DNA from: an uncultured Devosia sp. | Lineage (GTDB): Bacteria > Pseudomonadota > Alphaproteobacteria > Rhizobiales > Devosiaceae | NCBI GenBank assembly: GCA_913775215.1 | Contig: CAJYKO010000060.1 | Location: 1-6,721, forward strand | Direction of reading: 5' to 3' | Length of the DNA: 6,721 bases | Part shown: in pieces, positions 1 through 5,470 of the stretch | Layout: the number at the start of each line of letters is the position of its first letter | How positions within the stretch are numbered: position 1 is the stretch's first letter | Made by a program: the position numbers and the translations under genes | The notes under the pieces: generated by a model | The model's database searches: none | What the model was told of the DNA's origin: nothing | What the model saw: the letters and a program-made list of their open reading frames with translations, nothing else

Positions 1-962
1 GCAATATCGCCGCCGTCGTCAATGCAACGAGCGGGCTCAATGTCGTCGCCCAGTCCTTGCCGCTCAAACCGGGCGACCAGATTCTCACCACGGACCACGA
101 ATATTCCGCGCTCGAAAAGACCTGGGCCTATGTCTGCCGAAAGACCGGCGCGGAAGTCGTCGTGGTCAAGGTGCCCATGCCCCTGGTTTCCGAACAAGCC
201 TTCACCGACGCCATCATTGCCGGCATGACCGAGCGCACCAGGGTGCTGTTTCTCAGCCATATTACCTCGCCGACTGCTTTGGTCTTCCCGATTGAGCGTG
301 CCATCGCCGAAGCCCGCAATCGCGGCATCTGGTCGGTTATCGACGGCGCCCATACGCCCGGCCACGTCCCGCTTTCGCTCGATGTCCTCGACGCCGATTT
401 CTATTCCGGCAACTGTCACAAGTGGATGATGGCGCCCAAGGGCTCGGCCTTCCTCTATGTGCGTCCCGAAGTGCAGGGGCTTCTCGATCCACTTGTCATC
501 AGCCATGGCTGGACAAAAGATTCTAAAGCGCCCGGTGCGCGTGGGGCCTTCGGCAATTCTCCATTCATCGACGGTATCGAAGTCCAGGGCACGCGCGATC
601 CCTCCGCTTGGTTGACGGTTCCCGCAGCCATCGGGTATCGCCACGAAAATGACTGGACCTCGGTTCAGGACCACTGCCGTGAATTGGCGCAGGATACCGC
701 GCGCCGCCTCGGTGAACTGACCGGCCTTGCGCCTCTCAGCAGCCCAGAATTTTCTGCGCCGCAAATGGTCGCCATGCCTATTCCGGATTGTGACACAGCC
801 GAAATCCACAAGCTGCTCTTTGATCGCTACCGTATCGAGATCCCGGTCTTTAAGTGGCAAGACCGCTGCATCGCCCGCCTTTCGGTCCAGGGCTACAATT
901 CCCGCCCGCAGATGGACCTTCTGCTCGATGCCCTCTCCGAGTTGCTCCACCTAGGAATTTAG
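1..962 (+). CDS. PLP-dependent class V aminotransferase, isopenicillin-N-epimerase-like (5' truncated)
   Basis: Fold-type I PLP enzyme of the class V aminotransferase group; the closest style is the CefD/isopenicillin N epimerase-like branch, but the substrate cannot be read from sequence. The frame is open to the left edge (first whole codon at 3), so 319 C-terminal residues are visible and roughly 70 N-terminal residues are probably missing; the TTG at 57 is internal. Visible landmarks, counted from the first whole codon: NATSG near residues 7-11 (cofactor phosphate region), DHEYSALEKTW from 31, SHITSPTALVFP, then VIDGAHTPGH with the Asp that should contact the PLP ring nitrogen (residue 114, codon 342-344), and SGNCHKWMMAPKG with the expected Schiff-base Lys (residue 140, codon 420-422). 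QGTRDPSAW and the C-terminal RLSVQGYNS, whose Arg probably binds substrate carboxylate, complete the family pattern. All catalytic landmarks in view are intact. The protein is presumably cytosolic. It ends tail-to-tail on the exonuclease gene, so it is not in an operon with anything to its right. Family confident, substrate unknown. Confidence 0.93.
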   Translation, partial: NIAAVVNATSGLNVVAQSLPLKPGDQILTTDHEYSALEKTWAYVCRKTGAEVVVVKVPMPLVSEQAFTDAIIAGMTERTRVLFLSHITSPTALVFPIERAIAEARNRGIWSVIDGAHTPGHVPLSLDVLDADFYSGNCHKWMMAPKGSAFLYVRPEVQGLLDPLVISHGWTKDSKAPGARGAFGNSPFIDGIEVQGTRDPSAWLTVPAAIGYRHENDWTSVQDHCRELAQDTARRLGELTGLAPLSSPEFSAPQMVAMPIPDCDTAEIHKLLFDRYRIEIPVFKWQDRCIARLSVQGYNSRPQMDLLLDALSELLHLGI

Positions 963-1708
963 AACAGGCTCTGTTGTGCCTTTGGTTTGGGCGCTCGGGG
1001 CTCGATCTCGCCGCGGCGCTCGAGTTCCTGCTCGGCGCTGTAGCGCGTGTCGATATCGCGATCTCGCGCCAGATCGTCCAGCGAACTCAGTGAAATCTGA
1101 CTCCAGCTCTTGCCACGATCTGGGCCCGAGCGGACGCGCGGCAGCAGGCCGGGCAATTTGCTCCATTCAATCAGCTGCTCGGGCGAGGTTTCGTTGAGCA
1201 TGTCCCGAAGATGATGCGCCGTGACATAGGCGTCCGGCATGGCACGATGCGCCGGCAGACCGATTTCATGCACCAGCCCATTGGGCATGCGTTGATAGCG
1301 CAGCAGCTGGTTGGAAAAGCCGGAAAGATGCGGCCAGACGCGAAGTGCGCTTTTCCATGTGCAGATCCAGGCGGCGCCGCCCGTTAGCCGGGGCGTACAA
1401 TAGCGCTGCTCGAACGCCGCGCGATGCGCAGCCAGAGCGATGACGCCATCCTCCGGTTGCAGGACGGTCGGCGCAATGTCGCGCCAGAAGGGTGCATCGG
1501 CAACCAAGACATCGAGGATATGATGGATGGCCATCGTCTCCGGCGTGATCGGTCGTCCCGGGTTCACGAAAAGCGCGCCGCGCTCCTCATTGACCTGCCA
1601 TGGCCCGCCATCGATCGACACAACATCCTGCCAGCCAATTTCGCAGACATCGGTTGCGGCATCGCCCGATGTCTCAAGATCGATGACGCGGATACGTTTT
1701 GTCGGCAT
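959..1708 (-). CDS. DEDDh-type (DnaQ-like) 3'-5' exonuclease
   Basis: Predicted 249-residue cytosolic exonuclease of the RNase T/DnaQ superfamily, removing nucleotides from 3' ends with two metal ions. Exo I is VIDLETSG with D10 and E12. Exo III is AHRAMPD with H154 and D159 (H-x4-D, the DEDDh signature). Exo II is the AAHRAAFEQRYC segment, where E100 stands where most relatives have Asp. FVNPGRPITPETMAIHHI (48-64) is the usual segment after Exo I. The tail at about 193-232 (RGKSWSQISLSSLDDL...) resembles the small C-terminal module of ExoX-like proteins. I chose the ATG at 1708 because AGGA lies 7 bases upstream and the next residues lead straight into the beta strand carrying D10. A GTG at 1762 would add 18 residues but has no better ribosome binding site. 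The stop overlaps that of the convergent aminotransferase. The role could be DNA repair, proofreading in trans or nucleic-acid turnover; sequence does not decide. Confidence 0.9.
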   Translation of the reverse strand: MPTKRIRVIDLETSGDAATDVCEIGWQDVVSIDGGPWQVNEERGALFVNPGRPITPETMAIHHILDVLVADAPFWRDIAPTVLQPEDGVIALAAHRAAFEQRYCTPRLTGGAAWICTWKSALRVWPHLSGFSNQLLRYQRMPNGLVHEIGLPAHRAMPDAYVTAHHLRDMLNETSPEQLIEWSKLPGLLPRVRSGPDRGKSWSQISLSSLDDLARDRDIDTRYSAEQELERRGEIEPRAPKPKAQQSLF

Positions 1709-1715
1709 GGCTACG

Positions 1716-1719
1716 TCCT
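1716..1719 (-). promoter_or_regulatory. Ribosome binding site deciding the exonuclease start
   Basis: On the minus strand AGGA sits 7 bases before the ATG at 1708. The other in-frame starts, ATG at 1726 and GTG at 1762, have no comparable purine-rich element, so this site favours the shorter 249-residue protein. Confidence 0.6.
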
Positions 1720-1751
1720 GCTGCATGAAAATGGCAACGAGCCACGCGACA

Positions 1752-1781
1752 CTAGGATGCACGGGTAAGAAGGACTCTCAA
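1752..1781 (-). promoter_or_regulatory. Possible sigma-70-type promoter for the exonuclease gene
   Basis: Minus-strand TTGAGA (1781-1776), an 18-base spacer and TCCTAG (1757-1752) form a weak -35/-10 pair. Transcription would begin near 1745, giving a leader of roughly 35-40 bases before the ATG at 1708. That would also exclude the GTG at 1762 as start. The -10 element differs from consensus at two positions, so this is only a candidate. Confidence 0.2.
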
Positions 1782-1810
1782 GACTGCGAAGAAAGAGGTT
1801 ACGACTGCGA
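1782..1810. repeat. Short direct repeat, two copies with 21-base period
   Basis: GACTGCGA occurs at 1782-1789 and again at 1803-1810. The 21-base spacing equals two helical turns, so both copies would face the same side of the DNA, as expected of a dimeric regulator's half-sites. It lies just upstream of the exonuclease promoter candidate. Eight bases is short and chance is quite possible. Confidence 0.25.
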
Positions 1811-1906
1811 GGCAATAATCCTGCGCCTAATCGTGTCTTCCCTCAGCGCATTCTTTCGCCTTTTGAGGAACTTAGCGCTTGCAGGTGCCTTCTCGATTAC
1901 CCGGTA

Positions 1907-1914
1907 TTAACCAT
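1907..1914 (+). promoter_or_regulatory. CtrA-type box TTAACCAT upstream of the chemoreceptor gene
   Basis: TTAACCAT matches the shorter of the two motifs described for the alphaproteobacterial response regulator CtrA (TTAA-N7-TTAA and TTAACCAT). It lies 139 bases before the chemoreceptor ATG, in the right orientation, and CtrA often controls motility and chemotaxis genes in this class. There is no second TTAA at the 7-base spacing, so only the short motif is present. The assignment is inference from the motif and its context. Confidence 0.35.
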
Positions 1915-2053
1915 TGCATTTTACGGTCCGGCTCAGGACGCGGAAGGGGACGCCGCCGGCCGCAGCGCGTGAATGCGCCGGCACCAGGGCCAGTTATCCT
2001 TCCCATAGGGGTATTCGGCTGCGCCATCGGCGTGGGTATTTTCGGCTTACAGC

Positions 2054-4354
2054 ATGATCAAATTGCATTCGATGCGCAGTCGCTTGATGGCTCTGACGTG
2101 CATTGGCTTCGCCGTGGGGCTCATCGGGGTTACCCTAGCCGGCTCAAGCCTGATGTGGCACTCGAGCAAATCCGATGCCGAAGCTGCGGCGCGCGGCCTC
2201 CTGCGCGAATATGGCAATTCCATCGCTCGCGACATTTCCGGCGCTGTTGCCATCGCTCGCAACACGGCAACTGTGGCCAAGACGCTGGCTCAGTCTCCGA
2301 TTGTCGATCGGGATCAATTGGGGCGCCTCGTGATCGCCACCGTTGCCGACAATCCTTCCCTTCTGGGTGTTACTCTGGTTTTCGAACCAGACGCGCTTGA
2401 CGGCATGGACAAGCTTTTTGTCGACACACCCTATTCCGACATGGTTGGCGGGCGCTTTGCGACTTACGCCTATCGTGACGACAAAAAAGACATTGCCATC
2501 GAAAAACTCGACATGACCGATGCCGCTGCCGATGTCTGGTACGGCACACCCACGCGCGCTGGCCGTCCCGTCATCACGCCGGCCTATGTCGATCTCATCG
2601 AAAACGAGCCGACCCTGATCACCACGATCGCGGCCCCGATCTTGGCCGGAGACAAGGTTATCGGTGCAACAGGCGTCGACATTCCCCTTGCCGAAATCTC
2701 CCACCTGATCGGTGCTTTAAAACCCTTTGAAAGCGGTACTGCGTCCCTGATTGATGCGAGTGGGCAATGGCTTGCTGCTTCTGAACCCAGCCTGCTTGGT
2801 CAGAAGGCCAGCGATCCCACAATCGCCGGACTGGTCGAAACCGCCCTCAACTCCGGCTTGGCCGAAGAATGGGACGGTGCCACATACCGCGCTGCGATAC
2901 CGATCAGTTTTGCCGGCGTCGAAGAGCGCTGGCTGCTGACCATTGCCGTGCCGCAGGATGCCATGGTTGCCGGTGCACTGACAGCGCGCAATATCATGAT
3001 CGCGGTTTCGGTTGTGGCCCTGCTTGCGGCCCTTGTTGGTGCTGCCTGGCTGGCCTCCTTCTTTGCCAAGCCCATTACGGCCATATCCGGAATCATGCGC
3101 CGCATTGCCAATCGCGAACTCGACGCCAAGGTGCCCTTTATCGGTCGCAAGGACGAAATTGGCGGCATGGCCGAGGCCGTCGACATCTTTCGGCAGAACG
3201 CCTTGCGCATGGACAAGCTGACCGAGGAGGAAGCAGCCTCGCAGGCGCGTGCCCTTCGCCGTGCCGAAGTGATGCAGTCTTTCCAGACCGAATTCGACAG
3301 CGTCGTCGATGCCGGGCTTCGCGGTGACTTTTCTGCGCGCGTAAAGTCGCGCTTTGGCGACGAAGACATTGCCCGCCTGGCCGCCAATATCAACGCCTTG
3401 ATGGATTCCATCGGCCAGGGCCTCGCCGAAGCCGGCGAAGTGCTCTCAGCCATGGCGAACACCAATCTGACGCGTCGCATGGAGGGTCAATATCAGGGGG
3501 CCTTCGCCCAATTGCGCGATGACACCAATGCGGTGGCAGATTCACTTGTCTCCATCGTGCGTCGCATACGGTCCACATCAGGCGAATTGCGCGTTGCGAC
3601 GGGAGAAATCCTGTCCGGCGCCAATGATCTGTCCGAGCGCACCACCCGTCAGGCTGCAACGGTTGAGGAAACATCCGCCGCCATGGAGCAACTGGCCAAT
3701 ACCGTGAGCGAGAACTCTCGGCGTGCGGAAGCTGCAAGACTTGATGCACACAAGGCTTCGGCTGTTGCCGACGAAAGCGAAGCCGTCATGCAACGCGCCA
3801 ATGCAGCCATGGCAGACATCGCCGCCTCTTCGCACAAGATCACCGACATTGTCGGGCTGATCGACGATATCGCGTTCCAGACAAATCTGCTGGCGCTCAA
3901 CGCCTCGGTGGAAGCCGCCCGCGCCGGGGACGTCGGCAAGGGCTTTGCGGTTGTTGCCGTAGAAGTGCGGCGTCTCGCGCAATCGGCTGCCCGTGCTGCC
4001 GAGGATATCAAGCAGTTGGTCCAAAAGAGCGGCGACGAGGTCGAGGCTGGCGCCAATCTTGTGTCCCAGGCTGCAGACAAGCTGCTCGCCATCCGCACCT
4101 TTGTCCGCAACAATGCCAAGCAGATCGAGGGGATTTCGTCTGCGAGCCAGCTACAGGCGACAGCCATTGCCGAAGTCGGCGTCGCCGTTCGCCAGATGGA
4201 CGAAATGACCCAGCACAATGCCGCGCTCGTCGAAGAAACCAATGCCGCCATCGAGCAGACCGAAAGCCAGGCCGGTGAACTCGAAAGACTGATCTCTGCT
4301 TTCCGGATCAACGAGGCACAGCGCCATCGCAACCAGCTCCGGGTGGTTGGATGA
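2054..4354 (+). CDS. Methyl-accepting chemotaxis protein with dCache-like sensor and multiple HAMP units
   Basis: Complete 766-residue inner-membrane chemoreceptor that should control a CheA/CheW array. Order: cytoplasmic tip 1-10; TM1 about 11-34; periplasmic sensor about 35-307, dCache-like, with DVWYG (160-164), PAYVD (176-180) and TGVDI (206-210); TM2 about 314-337; HAMP about 338-391 (RKDEIGGMAEAVDIFRQ); two further HAMP-like units about 407-455 and 456-503, a rhizobial arrangement; signalling hairpin from about 510. The hairpin tip (IDDIAFQTNLLALNASVEAARAG, 603-625) is near-canonical. By hand alignment, the stretch from E539 to the tip has the same length as in E. coli Tsr (36-heptad class). 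Likely methylation sites are E539, Q546 (after deamidation) and E728. There is no NWETF-type CheR-docking pentapeptide at the C terminus (ends LRVVG). The ATG at 2054 is the first usable start after an in-frame stop at 2006, but it lacks a clear Shine-Dalgarno sequence. No che genes are nearby. The ligand is unknown; three of the amino-acid-contact positions deserve attention (see findings). Confidence 0.96.
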   Translation: MIKLHSMRSRLMALTCIGFAVGLIGVTLAGSSLMWHSSKSDAEAAARGLLREYGNSIARDISGAVAIARNTATVAKTLAQSPIVDRDQLGRLVIATVADNPSLLGVTLVFEPDALDGMDKLFVDTPYSDMVGGRFATYAYRDDKKDIAIEKLDMTDAAADVWYGTPTRAGRPVITPAYVDLIENEPTLITTIAAPILAGDKVIGATGVDIPLAEISHLIGALKPFESGTASLIDASGQWLAASEPSLLGQKASDPTIAGLVETALNSGLAEEWDGATYRAAIPISFAGVEERWLLTIAVPQDAMVAGALTARNIMIAVSVVALLAALVGAAWLASFFAKPITAISGIMRRIANRELDAKVPFIGRKDEIGGMAEAVDIFRQNALRMDKLTEEEAASQARALRRAEVMQSFQTEFDSVVDAGLRGDFSARVKSRFGDEDIARLAANINALMDSIGQGLAEAGEVLSAMANTNLTRRMEGQYQGAFAQLRDDTNAVADSLVSIVRRIRSTSGELRVATGEILSGANDLSERTTRQAATVEETSAAMEQLANTVSENSRRAEAARLDAHKASAVADESEAVMQRANAAMADIAASSHKITDIVGLIDDIAFQTNLLALNASVEAARAGDVGKGFAVVAVEVRRLAQSAARAAEDIKQLVQKSGDEVEAGANLVSQAADKLLAIRTFVRNNAKQIEGISSASQLQATAIAEVGVAVRQMDEMTQHNAALVEETNAAIEQTESQAGELERLISAFRINEAQRHRNQLRVVG

Positions 4355-4617
4355 GGGTGGATTATTAAACTCGGTGCTGGCAGCGCCTTGATACGACCAT
4401 GTACTATCCGATTGCAGAGAAGGTCGCTTCCAGGCTTGTTGCCGACCGTTTGGCCAAGGTGCAGGCGTGCCGCTCGGACGTGCCCTTGATGACGGATGTA
4501 GGCATAGACTTGTCCTGACGCTCCGGACATTCAAATTTCGCGATCAAGGGCATGACGGCATGTTGCGCGCTCTCTGGGCCAAAAAAACGGTCAGCGACAA
4601 GGGTATTTGAGTTAATC
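4355..4617. other. Convergent intergenic region without a supported gene
   Basis: This 263-base gap separates the 3' ends of the chemoreceptor and the kinase-like gene. A 39-residue plus-strand ORF (ATG 4399 to TGA 4518, beginning MYYPIAEKVASRLVADRL) and a 77-codon minus-strand frame (GTG 4637 to stop 4404) overlap one another. Neither has a good ribosome binding site or a family I recognise, and at most one could be real. Near the right end, TTGAG and CTCAA (4607-4611 and 4617-4621) form a small stem spanning the kinase stop codon. A run of seven A at 4581-4587 reads as T7 on the minus strand, about 30 bases after that stop, but only a 3-pair stem precedes it. Termination of the kinase transcript probably occurs in this area. 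Confidence 0.5.
4373..4387 (+). terminator. Weak hairpin downstream of the chemoreceptor gene
   Basis: GGTGCT and AGCGCC can pair (6 pairs including one T-G wobble) around a GGC loop, beginning 19 bases after the chemoreceptor stop. Only TTG follows rather than a T run, so intrinsic termination here would be inefficient. It is the best-placed hairpin after this gene, and Rho-dependent ending is equally likely. Confidence 0.22.
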
Positions 4618-5355
4618 TCAAGGGGTTGAAACAGCACGCACTTCGGCTAGCCTATTCTCGGCATAATCATCCTTCCAGCAGACAGCGGCCTCCCACGCCG
4701 CAGAGGCTTGCGCTGCTGCGTCACCCTCGGCACCCTCCAGAGCGCCCCCATTGAATGGCAGCACGAGGTCAAGGAGCGGCACATCGACATGGGCTTCGTC
4801 CCAATCGACAAGGCCGACCCGATCGCCTGTCATCAGGATATTAGCGGGATTGTTGGGATTGCCATGGACGACGCACATGTTGCGGCCTGCAAGACGCGCC
4901 CAGGCCGCGCGACAGCGCTCAACGGCCTCGGTCGGCATGGCAGTGAGATCGATGCGGGTGCCGTGGTCAGTTCTCAAGAGATCAAGCGACGCCTTCCAGC
5001 CGGGGCGCTGGGGCCAATTCGCTGTCAGTCGATGCAGTTCGCGCAGCGTCTCGGCCACCCGCCGCCAATCACTGGCATCTTTAGGCGAGCTGCCCTCGAT
5101 AAAGCTCATGACCATCAGCCCATGGGCAAATGATCTGCCATCTCTTGTCGGGATCGGCACCGGCACGGTCAGGCCTGCGCGATCAAGGTGCTCCATCAGC
5201 GACACTTCCCAGCCGAGATCGTCATCGCTCCGTTTGCCCAAGCGCGCGACCGCGACCTTGCCGCCGATGTCGACGCTCCACACATCGTTGGACGAGCCGC
5301 CGGTCAGCGGTTTGATCCGCGTCGCGTCCCAAAGTGTCAGCGCGTCCCAACTCAT
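4618..5355 (-). CDS. APH/choline-kinase family phosphotransferase, variant catalytic loop
   Basis: 245-residue cytosolic protein with the aminoglycoside phosphotransferase/choline kinase fold. The N-lobe has LTGGSSNDVWSV (17-28) as the nucleotide-binding hairpin, VAVARLGK (34-41), and a helix WEVSLMEHLDRAG (49-61). VMSFIEG (82-88) is the hinge, and LRELHRL (104-110) the usual helix after it. The catalytic loop reads VVHGNPNNPANIL (162-174): H164 is present, but N166 replaces the expected catalytic Asp of HGDxxxxN, and the metal-binding Asn is N172, one residue further than usual. The second metal site, LVDWDEA with D184, is intact, followed by the family-typical VDVPLLDL. Length is a little short for the family. 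ATG at 5355 is the only start after an in-frame stop; AAGGA lies 12 bases upstream, a long spacer. Substrate is unknown (choline, ethanolamine, sugar, thiamine or a drug are all possible). It may be a weak or inactive kinase. Confidence 0.85.
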   Translation of the reverse strand: MSWDALTLWDATRIKPLTGGSSNDVWSVDIGGKVAVARLGKRSDDDLGWEVSLMEHLDRAGLTVPVPIPTRDGRSFAHGLMVMSFIEGSSPKDASDWRRVAETLRELHRLTANWPQRPGWKASLDLLRTDHGTRIDLTAMPTEAVERCRAAWARLAGRNMCVVHGNPNNPANILMTGDRVGLVDWDEAHVDVPLLDLVLPFNGGALEGAEGDAAAQASAAWEAAVCWKDDYAENRLAEVRAVSTP

Positions 5356-5382
5356 TCGGGGTTCCGGTCCTTAGCCCTTGTT

Positions 5383-5398
5383 GGCAATGAGAATGCCA
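5383..5398 (-). promoter_or_regulatory. Candidate sigma-54 (RpoN) promoter for the kinase-like gene
   Basis: The minus strand carries TGGCATTCTCATTGCC (5398 to 5383). It fits the sigma-54 form TGGCAC-N5-TTGC with one mismatch, and GG and GC are exactly 10 bases apart. It lies in the 115-base gap in the correct direction. Transcription would start near 5372, about 17 bases before the ATG at 5355, which just includes the AAGGA ribosome binding site. I did not identify an activator site, so this is motif evidence only. Confidence 0.38.
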
Positions 5399-5470
5399 CA
5401 GGATTGGAGGGCCGGGAATAAGTCGGGAGGCGGCGCGGAAAATGCCATGCGCCGGGGCGGGGATATATCG

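Larger units (their letters stand above)
1709..2053. other. Divergent intergenic region between exonuclease and chemoreceptor genes
   Basis: This 345-base stretch lies between two divergently transcribed genes and must hold the promoters of both. I find no supportable gene; reading frames crossing it have no recognisable protein character. It contains the weak exonuclease promoter candidate near 1752-1781, an 8-base direct repeat (GACTGCGA at 1782 and 1803), a TTAACCAT box at 1907-1914, and a GC-rich imperfect hairpin at 1957-1980 (7 pairs, C1961 bulged, 9-base loop). The hairpin has no T run after it, so it is not a standard terminator. No convincing sigma-70 promoter for the chemoreceptor stood out by eye; its leader may be long (more than 100 bases if the TTAACCAT box marks the promoter). 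Confidence 0.6.

Noticed and set aside
57..59. TTG as the aminotransferase start
   Set aside because: The frame is open to the left edge and upstream residues (NIAAVVNATSGLNVVAQS) are family-like, so the gene begins outside the window.
963..975. AACAG-GCT-CTGTT perfect hairpin just after the aminotransferase stop
   Set aside because: Only five pairs, mostly A-T ends, no following T run, and it is the coding end of the exonuclease; not a convincing terminator.
1709..1762. Longer exonuclease starting at GTG 1762
   Set aside because: The extra 18 residues precede the conserved Exo I strand, have no good ribosome binding site, and the ATG at 1708 has AGGA at 7 bases.
2144..2704. 186-codon minus-strand frame opposite the sensor domain
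   Set aside because: Complementary to conserved dCache coding sequence, with no recognisable protein features.
3649..4530. Long minus-strand open frame (293 codons) opposite the chemoreceptor
   Set aside because: It lies antisense to the signalling domain, which has an unmistakable family sequence; the antisense product is Ser/Ala-rich with no domain character, as expected of a shadow frame in GC-rich DNA.
4581..4600. T7 tract (minus strand) as intrinsic terminator of the kinase-like gene
   Set aside because: The tract is suitable, but only a 3-pair stem (GTC-GAC) precedes it; too weak to call.
5431..5454. Six-pair GC-rich stem between phosphatase and kinase-like genes
   Set aside because: The 12-base loop is large and no T run follows on the minus strand, so it is unlikely to be an intrinsic terminator.
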